Assembly (NCBI GenBank): GCA_014281115.1
Contig: JACONQ010000012.1
Span: 2,046,001 to 2,110,000, forward strand
DNA: 64,000 bases
Direction: 5' to 3'
Source of the DNA: Laburnicola sp. R22_1
Lineage: Eukaryota > Ascomycota > Dothideomycetes > Pleosporales > Didymosphaeriaceae
In this document: positions 51,201-61,968 of the stretch, in pieces
How positions within the stretch are numbered: position 1 is the stretch's first letter
How the letters are laid out: each line of letters starts with the position of its first letter
The notes under the pieces: generated by a model
Databases searched by the model: none
What the model was told of the DNA's origin: nothing
What the model saw: the letters and a program-made list of their open reading frames with translations, nothing else
Made by a program: the position numbers and the translations under genes

Positions 51201-51720
51201 GGCCCGTGGTCCGCCAGTAGGGCGGCGTCCGCTTCTAAGAAGGCTTCTTCGAACCTCCCTCGGTAACCCTTGGGTAGAACGGTCTCGTTCGGACCGGATT
51301 GGCCTAGGCTGACTCCATACATGACAAAACAGTCATTGTTAGCGTCCTTAGCGGTATTCGCGAATTGTTGTGGCCCCTCCATGGCGACCTTCTGGAATTT
51401 GCGCTTGCCGTTGTTAAATCGCAATGTACGAGCGGTGAAGTTGGGTAGTGGGTTCCATTTGGTTAACCAGGGCATCCCCAGCACTATGTCGAACCCTTCG
51501 ATGTCCCCTACGACGAATTCGTCCGACCCAGCCCGGGTTTGCCCACGGCTGTCTGTTATCGCGTAGGCCAGCTTGGTCTGGCCTTAAACCTCCAATTTAA
51601 CTCCGTTTAGGGCCTTGTAAGTCTAGTTTGTATTCGCTTTTAGTTGGACTGCGACCCTCTCCGCTATTCTAGTACTAACGAAGTTGGCCTCCGCGCCGCA
51701 GTCTACTAGGGCCCTCACTT
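48248..51720 (-). pseudogene. pol of Gypsy E: protease, RT, RNase H, integrase, chromodomain
   Basis: In order on the minus strand: a retropepsin-like LVDCGAEANFVS near 51,690 and [14 protein letters not shown] near 51,480; RT with [28 protein letters not shown] and YLDDILIYS; connection/RNase H with FLGFANYYRRFIKGFS, LRVETNASGYAISG and [11 protein letters not shown]; integrase with DIITDLPKS, FHPQTDGQTERQNQ; and a C-terminal chromodomain (YPVERIKGRT, WLYEVKWKGYSDEEN). The last ORF, 48248-49237, is intact from integrase to chromodomain. Elsewhere the frame is cut by stops that sit where CAG or CAA is expected (for example FxSYINS, SxSEEEH, QAxWAEW). Apart from these the sequence is well preserved. 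Confidence 0.92.
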
Positions 51721-51879
51721 TAAAGGAGCCCGCTGCTGTTTAGATAACCCCTTCTAGGGCGATTAGGGACCCTCCAGCCTTGTGGGGGCCCCTTGCCTCT
51801 GAGGTGGCTGCGGCGAGCAATCTTTGTCCCTCCGTGTATATGACAGAGCCCGTCGGTCTGAGGGACAGATGACCTAGGG

Positions 51880-52575
51880 CTTGTCTTTTCCTGCCTCTGT
51901 CTTTCGCTTTGGGCAGTTGTCTTTGTAGTGCCCTTGCTTATAACAGTAGAAATAGTTGTTCTTTTCCTGGTCTAGCAGTGATTGTGCCTTGCGACGCTTA
52001 TCCTGTTCCTTACGTTGCGGGTTATGGCGCCTCTGGCCTAGTCTGGTGTTGTTTAACCTAGATCGTTTCTGGCTGGTTGTGTCTCGCCTATTGTCCTCTT
52101 GGGCCTCCTTATTGTCATCCTTTTGCTTTCGCTTGCCTAGCTTTAGCCCTTGGATAACCCGCCAGTGTTAGTTAGCTGTCTCCTCTAGTCGGATGAGGCT
52201 GGTCCACCACTATAGTTGCTATTAGAGCCTCTCCACTACTCGACTGTCTAGAGCAGAGAAGAAATCGCTAATGTGCTAATCGTCATGATTATCCAAGGCA
52301 TAATTAGGGTTAGTCTCTTCCCACTAATCCTTAAGATAGTTTAGGAGTTTAGTTGGGGTCTAATAACCCTGCTTTGCGTTCTTGATGCGCCGACGAGCCT
52401 CTTGTTCTCTTTCCCAGCTCGATCCTAGGGTGTCCACCATAGTCTGCTTCATTAGCTTCTACGTTACCTTACGCTCGCGTTTGCGCTTGGGGATCTCCTG
52501 GACTACCCTGTCCTAGAAGTTGCGTTGCGTGTCCCTAAGATAGCGGTGTGCGAACCTTGTCTGGGCTAGATTAGT
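51880..52575 (-). pseudogene. gag C-terminal part of E with zinc knuckle
   Basis: The minus-strand translation after the Copia insertion gives LAQTRFAHRYLRDTQRNF and later NYFYCYKQGHYKDNCPK (near 51,910-51,960). This is a CCHC knuckle in which the first Cys position is Tyr. Several TAG and TAA stops interrupt it. Confidence 0.7.
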
Positions 52576-52738
52576 TGTAGCGGTTGTTGCTGCAAAGCGA
52601 AAGTCGGGAAAACACTGATTTGATTGTATGTGTGTAGTAGCTAAGATATATACTGCTAGGTAGGATAGGCAGCAGTAAATGAGTGTAGGCAGCAATGAGC
52701 TAGCATAGGCAACAATGAACAGTCCGAATACCGTTACA
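52576..52738 (-). repeat. 3' LTR of Copia
   Basis: Starts TGTAGCGGTTGTTGCTGC, ends GAATACCGTTACA. Identical by eye to 57678-57840, so insertion was recent relative to local mutation. Confidence 0.96.
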
Positions 52739-52751
52739 CACCCCCTCATCC
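52739..52751 (-). other. Polypurine tract of Copia
   Basis: In minus sense GGATGAGGGGGTG lies directly upstream of the 3' LTR, as expected for plus-strand DNA priming. Confidence 0.8.
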
Positions 52752-52784
52752 TGTAGTTAGTTAACGACGTAAGGATGATCTCTC

Positions 52785-55700
52785 CTACATGTCTACTGTG
52801 CCTTGAAGTCGAGAGTATAGATTTGTAAGGTGTAGCTGCCTCACAAACTCAGCATGCTTCTGACGTGGTAGCACCTTGGTCATGCCGTCAGCAGGCATCC
52901 TATCAGTAGATCGCCATTGTACGTAGAGTCGTCCTTGCTCTACTTCCTGGCGGATCCAGCTCTGGTGTATATTAACATGCTTGAGCTTGGTTGCTAGTTT
53001 GTCTTGTTCTTTTATAACAATCCCAACAGTCTGCTGGTTGTCACATAAGATAGTCGGAGTAGTGTGAAGCGTCAGTGAGAGGCCATCAAAAAGGCGTAGC
53101 CACTCCTCCATTGCTGAGCCTGTGAGGGAGAGCGCGAGTAGCTCTGCCTCAGTAGTTGATTTAGTGACTGTACGCTGCAGGGTAGACTTCCAGTCGACAG
53201 TCATCCCAAACAACTGGAAAATATATCCTTGAGAGCTGCGGCGAGTCTCTAGGTCGTCTGCGAAAGCAGCATCAGATGCTCCAAAGAAGATAGGATCGCG
53301 ATAATCTTCTTCTGTAGTCATGAACTCTTGAATCTCTTGCTCAGCTGTGCAAGCTTCGAGCGCGTAGTACTTCGTCTCTAGGACGTGACGCCATACTTTG
53401 CGTATAGAGTCTACGTGAGCTTGTCCGGGGTTTGTGAGATGTGAAGCGTGTATCACATGCGCGCGTGCTAGATCTGGTCGAGTGAACTGCGTCAGGAACG
53501 CGAGATGGCCGACGAGCTCCTGGTAGAGCTTCGTACGAGCTGCGTTGGGTTCCTCTATAGATGGTTCAAGGTAGTTGACCATCATAGGTACTTCTGTACG
53601 GCGGCCGGTAGACGTTATGCCATACTTTGCGGCTACTTTGTCGATGTAGGCATCCTGGAGCAGCCAGAGTTTGCGGGCGGCGATGTCTCGGATGACGCGT
53701 ATGCCTAAAAACCACTTGAGTGGACCAAGTCGCTTTAGTTGATAGTACTCGCTAAGCTTCTGCTCGAACTGCTGGTGGAGCTTGGTATTGTGTGGGTGAA
53801 AGGCCATGACGATATCGTCAACGTAGACGAATAGTATGAGCCACTTGGTCGTGTACACACATGGAAAGCCTGGCACAGGCTTCATCCCTAGTGACTGTAG
53901 CGTCCTGCGGAGCTCCTTGTACCATAGTAGCGGTGACTCCTTTAATCCATAGAGAGCGCGGAGTATCTGGAGTAGTTCTCCATCTTCTTGAAATCCGTCT
54001 GGCGTCTGCGCGTAGAGTAGACGGTTGAGTAGGGCGTTGAGAAAAGCTGTTGGTACATCGTATTGAATCAGCTCTAGCCCAAAGTGATTGGCAATAGCGG
54101 TGATTGCTCTAAAGGTGCGTGCTGCGAGTGTGGCGGCGTAGGTGTCTCCGTACGGCTGCTGGAGATCACCTCTAATCACCAATCGTGCCTTGAATCGTGA
54201 GAGGAAGCTGTCCTCATCAAATTTGTAGGTAAACACCCATATAAGTGGTAAGACCTCAGCATTAACATTTGCTGCTGTCTTTGCAGTCCTAGCAAAGCAT
54301 CCTTTATTCCATATATTGCGGTATTCTTCTTGACCTGCTTGTCGAAACTCAGCACCATGCGGGTGAGTCTCTAGGTCTCTCCAGGTCCTCGGCGGTGGCG
54401 GAACCTGTGACTGATGGATCCTGAAGACAGGCTGCGGCTTTAGCGCTGTTGTAAACGCGTGTAGGTAGTTATTGATGCGTATTCCATAGGAAATCGCGTG
54501 TGTCTGGTATCTGGTTGCACTGGTGAGGTCGTCAGTGCGCTGCTGCCATTGGCGTGAGGTTGTGAGTATATTTGACTTGTCAATTTCGAGATTTCTACGT
54601 CTTGGCGCATTGTTTGTGTGTCGATCAGGTAGATAGTCAGGGATTTGGGTTGCAGAGAGCTCTAGATCTCGTTCTATCGGGAGAACTTCGGCCGGAGTAT
54701 CGTTATTCCGTTGCCGGCTCACGTGAGGCGCAGGTGATGTAGGCGTAAGTAGCCCACCCCCTAGAAATAGATCCTCTACGTCCTCGTCAACTCCATTAAT
54801 TTCCTCAACTCTGCTCTCACCCCCTACATGCTGCTGGCTTGCGCGAGCTGCAGCTGCAGGTATGTTGCGCGTCTTGTTGCGCGTCTTGTTACGCGTCTGC
54901 CTAAGCGTTATGAGCTCTTTAATGGCAATATCGTTAGATTTAGCTTCTTCTGGAAAGGCAAGCAGCTCTATAACCTCTTCAATAACTGACTTTGCTGCGT
55001 AGCCTTCTGGTCCTTCGTAAAATCGCGTTGGTTCGAAAATGACGTCTCTAGCTCGAATTACTCTGTTCTTTGTCGGCAGCCAGATCCTGAAGATATTCGT
55101 CGAATCATAGCCTACAAGATGTCCTATAAGAGCTTTGGACTCCAGCTTGTCGCCTCTCTTGATAGACGGATTTCGGACATACGCTTGACAGCCTATAGGG
55201 CGCAGGTGGTTTACCTTCGGCTTTGATCCCCATACAATCTCATATGGAGTCTTCCAACCTAGTGCTTTGGTTGGTGTACGATTCAGTATGTATGCTGCTG
55301 TTCTAAACAGCTCGTTTGATAATGATTTTGGCAGGTTTCCTTCAAGCCTTATGGCTCGAGCTCGAATGACGATGATCTTGCCTGCTCGCTTTGCAAGGCC
55401 GTTTTGCTTGTCTGCGTAGTCTGCCCGCGGCTTGTATTGGATCCCTAGCTTAGCGCAGAGTTCCTCCAATACGTTTGGTGCAACTCCGTATCCTCGGTCG
55501 TTATCAGTCTTGATTGCGGTGACGTCGCTGTCAAAGATACGCTGTATCTTGCGAACCTTTTGGACAAGCCAGCGGCTCAGGAATGCCTTCGTACGCTGTG
55601 GAAAGCAGTCAACTTCATGCCACTTGCTATACTGGTCCACCATGTGACCTGCAACTCGGTCACCATTAAGACAAGCGTCTGTGTCTCGTGGCAAAAGCTG

Positions 55701-57581
55701 GATAAAGTCTACAGCAACGCGGTAGAATTTCCTAGGTGCAAAGTCCTCTTGCTGTCTTCTAGAGACTTGCTTTGTGAGTTTCGATTTGACATATACGCCA
55801 CAGAAGTCGCTATCTTTGCCTTCTACTCGCAAGCCTTCTATATGGTCGGCTAGCTTCTCAATTGCCTTCTTACCTGGATGGCCCTAGGTGCTGTGAGCTG
55901 TCCTGTAGTCGACTATAAGATCGCGTCGAGGGTCCTTTGAAGGTTGGTAGGTAGTGCTGAAGGATGATAATAGGCGTATGTCTGGGCGGCGGCTGGCATC
56001 AGCGTTGACCAGCCAGTGACCGTTGTTATACTCTAGTTGAGCAATGACAGTTTTCTTGCTGACTTTGTACAGCAAATCTTGTCCTGAGTTAAAGTGGATC
56101 TGACTCGAGCGACAGCGTGCTAAGCCTATAAGGCTTGTTAAGAAGCCTTCGACTAAGGCAACGTGTGTTAGGACGATAGGTGATAGTCCTCTTGGTGTTT
56201 TCACGGTCAGCTTCATGCTGCCCTATGCAGTTATCTTGATACGGCCTGTTCCTGCTCCTACGAAATCGTTGGCACTGGCCTCATACTCTCTCGTCCATCC
56301 AGGCCAAGACTCAGTATTAACAATGTGGGTGTTCGAACCAGGATCAAGTATGAATCGGTTGCTCAATGAGTCGTAGCTGCTGACATCGTCAAGCGTCGAT
56401 AGAGCCACCAACTCCTCGGTAGGTTTGACACCGTCGTCAAGCATCAGATCCTCGTCGCGCTCGTCGCGCTCGTCAACCGTAACGGCATCGGATACCATAT
56501 ATTGTGCGGTGTAGGTCGATGGATTGGAAGGAGGCTTGCCATCGTCAATAGTGACTGCAGGCTCAGAGTTCGACTGAGTTGCCTTCCAGTCCTGTATGGC
56601 TTTCTCCACCCTCGCTTTCAAGCTCGGATCCTTGGCAAAGGCCGCTGCCACTTTCTTACTACCCTCCTTGTTGTCGAATCCTCGGGGTCTGTGAGGCGCA
56701 TCTGGGTTCATCACCCAGCATCTCGACCATGAGTGTCTTTTGCCACAGAGGCATACACCGCTCCGTGTAGGTTTATTATCTTGCGGTGTTGCTGGCTTTG
56801 CTATCTCTAGCTCTGCTGCGTGTGCGCTGAAGCCTGTACTAATTGGGCGTGTACGCTTCAGGTATGCTGAGAACTCGGCGACGTAGTTCTCCACTGAGGG
56901 GACTGTCTTACCAAGCCTCTCCTTCTGGATCAGGTCTCGTAGACCTGCTGTTCCGTATTCGGGGTCAATTGTCTTGCAGGCGACTAGGAAGTCTTCCTGC
57001 GCTTGGGTGTCTTCAGTCTCTGCCAGCCTGATGGCCTTGCACTGGTTGGTGACCTCGATCCACCTTCGAAGCCATTCTTCAACCTTCCTGCCCTTTGGCG
57101 GCGTCTGGAGATCCTTGTATACCGCTATTAGATCGCGGCGTCGCGTCGCGTCTGACGGTGCGAGATGTTTCTTAAGGGTCGTAAGGCGTTGGTGCGGCGT
57201 ATCCTTGTCCTCAATCAGGTAAATGTGATGCGCTGCTATCGTCTTACTAATCTCAGAGTTAAAGTCTGCTAGAGCCTTCAGCTGACGCTTATACTCTAGA
57301 TCCTTCTTTTCCCATCTCTCGTACGCCCAACGGTAATCGGCTCGCTGCTCGGTATTTAGGCTGGCGTACGTAGTAGCCGTGCTGTCGTAGTCGCTAAGCT
57401 GAGGCTCCATCGGCTCCTCAAGCTGCGGTAGCTTGTCTGCTGCAACATCTGGATCAACGTATTTCCAGAGTTGGTTCTTTTGCGCTGTATCCTTGCGGAT
57501 GAACAGCCATTTGTGCCAATCTTCTGATCGACTGAGGACGATTGTCACTCGAGTGACGGCTGGATCCGACTCGGTTGTCAT
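52785..57581 (-). pseudogene. Copia gag-pol polyprotein with two in-frame TAG codons
   Basis: A single frame starts at 57581 (MTTESDPAVTRVTIVLS). Gag occupies about residues 1-270, with a compact zinc knuckle CLCGKRHSWSRC, then protease FILDPGSNTHIVN. TAG codons at 56225-56223 (after GRIKITA) and 55886-55884 (after YRTAHST) interrupt the frame, but homology continues directly. Integrase shows VAVDFIQLLPRD and KTDNDRGYG, but the usual PEQNG catalytic segment reads YADKQNGLAKRAGK, placing Lys where the catalytic Glu is expected. RT has LILFVYVDDIVMAF (YVDD) and RNase H has GASDAAFADDLETRRS and STTEAELLALS. It ends at 52785. Either suppressed TAG codons or recent inactivation; the Lys substitution favours inactivity. 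Confidence 0.9.
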
Positions 57582-57666
57582 CGTGCTCGCAGGGTTGCTC
57601 CTACAGTAAGACTGTGGTGTCCTTAGTAGGGTAATTGCTTAGGTGAGTGAGGCCCCGTCGCAATCC

Positions 57667-57677
57667 GGGCTCATAAC
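57667..57677 (-). other. Copia primer-binding site (initiator-tRNA anticodon stem-loop)
   Basis: The plus strand reads GGGCTCATAAC directly against the LTR, which matches the anticodon stem-loop of eukaryotic initiator Met tRNA (anticodon CAT). On the element's sense strand it is the complement, fitting half-tRNA priming as known for Drosophila copia and Ty5. Confidence 0.75.
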
Positions 57678-57840
57678 TGTAGCGGTTGTTGCTGCAAAGC
57701 GAAAGTCGGGAAAACACTGATTTGATTGTATGTGTGTAGTAGCTAAGATATATACTGCTAGGTAGGATAGGCAGCAGTAAATGAGTGTAGGCAGCAATGA
57801 GCTAGCATAGGCAACAATGAACAGTCCGAATACCGTTACA
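57678..57840 (-). repeat. 5' LTR of Copia
   Basis: Same sequence as 52576-52738. The minus-strand promoter of the element should lie in it. Confidence 0.96.
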
Positions 57841-57953
57841 TTAGTGCTAAGGGCTGGTGCGTATTGAATGTAATCTTCGCAGCCTCTTGCCCAGGCGTTT
57901 AGTTCCTTCTAGCCTCTTCCTTTAAATTGGGGAGGCTTTGGCGGTTTTAGTAG

Positions 57954-58580
57954 TTATAGGTCTAAGCTAGCTGTTGTCGTTTGGGGTGGGACAATAGGCG
58001 CGATGCTAGTCCTTAGGGGCTTCCTCCTGTCCTTTTTGCTTGGTCGCTTGCTCTTTCGTCCGCCCTTCTTACGCGGAGGGGAGTCCTCTCCAGGGCTGCT
58101 AGGCTTCTCTAACAAGTCGCTGCTATTATTAGGGTCGCTTGTATCCTCTTCGATAGTTTCGGGCGTCAGTTGCCTGCCCTTGTCCTTGTCCTTCTTTGTC
58201 GCGGCTTCGGCGTTGGTCGCAAGGGTCGAGGTTCTTTGTTCGTTATCGTCGGGTCCTATTTCGACCTGTAGGATCTTAAGTTGGTTCTGCAAGGCTTTAA
58301 TAGCCTCGCGCTTCTTTGCAATCTTAATTTCTTGCTTAAGTTTCTCTTCCTGACGTTGTATCTGAGCTTCTTTAGCGCTTAAGGCTGTTTGTCCTTTGTC
58401 CGTGCCAGTTTGGCCTGGTCCGGGGTCCTCGATGCTGGCGTGAGGTTGCCCCTCGCTGGTTACTGTCGCTCCGCTTGGGCCGGCTACGGAGGCCAGGCGT
58501 TGGCTTTGATGGACGTCGCTTATGTTGGAATGATAAGATATAAGGTGGTAAGGGATCGTATTGTAAGATCGTGGGTACAA
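57954..58580 (-). pseudogene. gag N-terminal part of Gypsy E
   Basis: The frame translates to a charged, coiled-coil-like protein (KEAQIQRQEEKLKQEIKIAK; ALQNQLKILQVEIG) followed by a basic, Ser/Lys-rich stretch (PPRKKGGRKSKRPSKKDRRK). The first ATG (58580) lies inside the LTR, so the true gag start is uncertain. It stops at 57954, and the reading resumes beyond the Copia insertion at 52575. Confidence 0.7.
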
Positions 58581-58741
58581 TGCTTAATCTATCAATTCAC
58601 TATTAAGGCGATCCCTTAAAAAAGGAAAGTAGGTCTAAAGGCTACAAGGCCTAAGAAGAAAACTCTGCCCTAGCCAAGGCTAATCTAGGCCAGTCTAGGT
58701 CAACTAGGGGGTTACGCTGCCACAGGGGACGCGTTGTGACA
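58562..58741 (-). repeat. 5' LTR of E
   Basis: Same 180-bp sequence as 46024-46203, followed by the TTAAG duplication at 58742-58746 and then M1 sequence. Confidence 0.95.
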
Positions 58742-58746
58742 TTAAG

Positions 58747-59850
58747 TCTGGTGAATAGGGTGGATGCCCAAAAACAAAGACTTTATTTCTAGAAAACCAC
58801 CTTTTCATCTGTGGAGTTCCGTGGATCTTCGAATTATCCTGTTGAAATTTCCAGCCTAGTTATAATTAGTATAAAAAATAAGATTATAAAAAATATAATA
58901 TATATATATATATATATTATAAATATTAAAAGAAAAAAGAAAAAAGAAGAAAAAGGAGTACTTTACTTACCTCTTTTTAAAAGAGGTTTTAAGACAGGAT
59001 TTAAACACTTCTGTATATATCTAGTGTTATTAAAGGTCCTAGTTTTAATAGGGTCCCTTAAAAACACTAGTTTAGAACGTCCTCCTATCCAAATATAGCC
59101 CCAGACTAAGATAGAAATATCTCGCGCTTTCATTGAATTAGTACTAGCTCAAAAAAAAAGATATAAAAAAAGTAAAATAGCCCAATTATAGAGAAAAAAG
59201 GGCTCTATGATTCTAGAATTTAAAGGAAATTAATAACTTACTAGTTGTTCGGTTTTTGCGCTGTTCAGGTCCAATTTTCGATTTTCCCCTTTTTCTTATA
59301 TATTCTTGCCTATTACCATGCCCCCTTTGGATAGTAGACTCGTCAGAAAATATAACTTTAGCAAAGTTAATATTTTCTAGCTTCTTAACTATCTCTTTAG
59401 CCCAGAATTCTCTTCTTTTAGCTCTTTCTTTAGTTATATAGGCCTTTTTCTTAGAGACGTTAAAAGAATAGTCTTCTCCTTTTAAAACTCTCTGTAACGT
59501 CCTCTTAGTAAAGCCAAAACTATTCTCTTCTAATAGCCTCTTATTTGTCTTCTTAGGGCTTTTAGTTAAATTCCTATTAATAACTCGTTTCTCCCTACAA
59601 GTAACCTTAGTTACTCTTCCTTGTTTTAACCCTTTTAATAAGTTATCTCCCTTATTTTTCTTATTAATACGTCTAATAGCAGTCTTAATAGATTGTAGAG
59701 GCTTATTAAGGGTAGTAGCAATAGTAGAATTAGAAGTATTTGCTTTTTTAAGTAAAGAAACTTAACTTTCGAGTTTTGACAATTTTGGCTCCATTCGAGG
59801 AAATACAAAAGAGAAAATTTACTAGACAAAAGATATTATATTATACTATA
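58747..59850 (-). pseudogene. M1 transposase, N-terminal and central part
   Basis: Minus-strand translation from about 59790 reads LKKANTSNSTIATTLNKPLQ (HTH), then LEENSFGFTKRTLQRVLKG, AKRREFWAKEIVKKLENI and the first catalytic motif VIFSDESTIQRGHG near 59340. Downstream sequence is AT-rich and broken, and includes a TA dinucleotide run near 58900. The frame ends at HPIHQT, where Gypsy E inserted just before PDLNPIE. Confidence 0.8.
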
Positions 59851-60439
59851 ATCTTAGTAATAAATCACGTGATTTAATTAACTTTTAAAATCACGTAATT
59901 TTTTAACCTTAAATAATTTCTTAATTAAGTTATATAAGTACTCCGAAAATTTGCTTACGTAATCTACACTAGGCCTAGAATAGCTAGTAAAAACATTAGC
60001 CTAGTAGCGTACTAAATAAAAAAGTCATAACGCCTTAAAAATTGACTTTTTAGAAACACTAAGTTTAGAGATAGATACCTTAAGGACCCTGCTTAGTAAG
60101 CACGTACCTAGTACCTAATCTTAATCTTCTATATTTCCTCTTTAAAACCGTATACTTTTTATTCACATAGTATTAAAACTCACTTAGTTATATAACTTTT
60201 AAAAAGGTATTTTTTTGCTAGGCGCTTTTTTTTATTACCCTACTGTACTATTAATAATACTATTATATAGAACACTAATAATAAAATTATTATTATTTTG
60301 TGTATATTTTATTACTACTACTATATGCTAGGTACTAGGTTATAGTGCCTTCTATTTTACTTCTCTCTATGTATAGTATAGACTTAATCTTAGTTAGAAT
60401 CTCCACATAATAAAGATCTTTAATAGAGATTATATATAT

Positions 60440-60595
60440 CTATTTACTATTATTATAGAGGTTCTATATATTATTACTATTTGTCTTTATTATAGAGGTT
60501 CTATATATTATAACTATCTATTATTATTATAGAGGACCTATATATTGTAACTATCTACTATTATTATAGAGGTTCTGTGTATTATAAATAATAGA
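60440..60595. repeat. Minisatellite, about four 37-bp units
   Basis: Units contain ATTATTATAGAGGTTCTATA followed by TATTATAACTATCTA, with small differences. The array belongs to Gypsy B. A unit-like segment also precedes A3 at 42880-42902, so A3 inserted into the array. Confidence 0.8.
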
Positions 60596-61125
60596 GAAGA
60601 TATTATAGTTAGAGACGTTATTACTATTAGAACTAGGTAATAATATTAATATTATCTTATTCTTATTAGTAAAGTGAATAGAATTACTATAATTTATAGT
60701 AATCTATAATGTAATAATAGTTAATGGCTTATTTATAAGCTTATCTCTTATTAGTTATTATAATGAATAGAATTGCTTATTAGTAAGCTACTATAACTTA
60801 TCTTAGTAAGCTATATATAAAGCTTAGTTATTAGCTTATAGGCTGCTATGTAGAGCTATATTACTTATAAGTAAGTTTATAGTAAAGATAGTAGCTATTT
60901 TTTATCTTCTGCCGTACTTATTATTAAGAGGTAACCTATAGATAAGTATTATAGTTGCTATTAGTTATATAACGCTCTAGAGAAGGCATCTATACTCCTA
61001 ATATACAAAGTATTTAAGAATGTGAGAGGCCTATCTACTATATTAGTTAATAGGCATTATTATTAATAATGCTCTAGAGATAGGCTATAGATAGTTAAGC
61101 CGTAGCTTAACAATTGCTACTATAG

Positions 61126-61333
61126 TGTAAGGGCACTAATAGGATTATTACACTATATATAAAATAATAGTAGATATTAGGATCTAAATATAAGATAGTA
61201 GCAATACCTATATAAGGTAGGTATATAGGCAGGCTATATACGTAGCCTTGCTTAGAATCTTGCTTAGTAATTACGCTAGTTCCTAAAGGATAATATAACG
61301 TAAGCGAGGGGGTCGTACCTTAGATTAGTAATA
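61126..61333 (-). repeat. LTR of B (5' in element sense)
   Basis: Starts TGTAAGGGCACTAATAGG and ends TTAGATTAGTAATA. It pairs with 26858-27065 and is directly followed by resumed A1 sequence. Confidence 0.8.
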
Positions 61334-61968
61334 GTATATAGTAAACTATAATTATACTACTACTAGATTATAAGTGTAATAACTAAACTATAGTTAAGTG
61401 TTCTATTGCCTATACTACTTCTGTAGTTGCAACTTCGCATAGGTCTACTATAGCTCTCTAATAGTCTACTAGTTAAGAGATAATATATAACTTAGTTATA
61501 CTAGATAGCTAACTATCTATTAACTACTATTAATAATACTACTATAAAGAAAGTTAATAATAAATTATTATTATTTTATATATATTTTGTTACTACTACT
61601 GTGTGCTAGGTACTAGATTTTAGTGCCTTCTGTTTTACTTCTCTCTATGTATAGTGCGGACTTCACCTTAGTTAGAATCTCCACACAACGAAGATCTTCA
61701 ATAACCTATAAAAGGTTGACTTTACTATAAACAATGTGGGCGATATGAACGAATGAATGAACCCGATCGTTGATGATGACCAAAGTCTCTAGTAGGTAGT
61801 AGTCTGATACCTCTGGCATTTTATAATCAGTAAAGGTGATTGCTGCATTGTTTCTGGCATCTGCCATCGTCGCGTATGAACGGGCGCAATGGAACAGAAG
61901 TACCAGCCGCGACGCTATATGATAGCAAGCTCCACGGGAGTAACTGACTCATTTAACTTTCGGCACGC

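Larger units (their letters stand above)
52576..57840 (-). mobile_element. Copia LTR retrotransposon, youngest insertion
   Basis: LTRs of 163 bp at 52576-52738 and 57678-57840, TG...CA bounded, appear identical. A perfect TTAGT duplication flanks the element (52571-52575, 57841-57845). It is inserted in gag of Gypsy E. On the minus strand it has a primer-binding site next to the 5' LTR, one long gag-pol frame with only two in-frame TAG codons, and a polypurine tract before the 3' LTR. Length is 5,265 bp. Confidence 0.96.
46024..58741 (-). mobile_element. Chromodomain Gypsy LTR retrotransposon E
   Basis: LTRs of 180 bp at 46024-46203 and 58562-58741 begin TG and end CA. A perfect TTAAG duplication flanks the element (46019-46023, 58742-58746). 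Coding order on the minus strand is gag, protease, RT/RNase H, integrase, chromodomain. A purine-rich tract (AAAGAAAGGGAGC in minus sense) precedes the 3' LTR. Copia (52576-57840) is inserted in gag. Without Copia and one copy of its TTAGT target duplication the element is about 7.45 kb. Between chromodomain and 3' LTR an unusual 2-kb segment holds a plus-strand gene. Confidence 0.92.
43892..60245 (-). mobile_element. Tc1/mariner DNA transposon M1, opened by M2 and Gypsy E
   Basis: Terminal inverted repeats of about 100 bp: CAGTAGGGTGACACAAAAAA at 43892 and the complement ending CCCTACTG at 60245. Both continue inward through GCGCCTAG, TATATAACTA and GTGAGTTTTAATACTATGT. The TA target is duplicated (43890-43891, 60246-60247). 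Without the nested M2 and E the element is about 2.1 kb. Confidence 0.85.
42903..60422. mobile_element. Element A3: third copy of the A family, split by mariner M1
   Basis: A3 starts TTCTTCCCTAGGGTTAATCC and ends AATAAAGATCTTTA. The duplication TAGAGATTATATAT is at 42889-42902 and 60424-60437. Its own sequence is 42903-43891 plus 60246-60422, about 1.17 kb. It is clearly the least mutated of the three A copies and is the best guide to the original sequence. No coding frame was seen. Confidence 0.8.
26858..61333 (-). mobile_element. Gypsy-type LTR retrotransposon B, heavily RIP-degraded and multiply interrupted
   Basis: LTRs of 208 bp are at 26858-27065 and 61126-61333. The element is oriented on the minus strand: a polypurine tract (GGAGGAAAGGGGTAG in that sense) abuts the 26858 LTR at 27066-27080. 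A likely 5-bp duplication is ATATA/GTATA. B's own interior is about 27066-28251, 35439-37645, 38742-42902 and 60423-61125. It contains D, G and A3 as later insertions. The region 40.6-42.9 kb and 60.4-61.1 kb holds the gag-proximal and leader parts, where I recognise no domains except the gag zinc knuckle. Confidence 0.75.

Noticed and set aside
57667..57677. Possible tRNA gene from the initiator anticodon-like sequence
   Set aside because: Only the anticodon arm is present, directly against an LTR; it is a primer-binding site.
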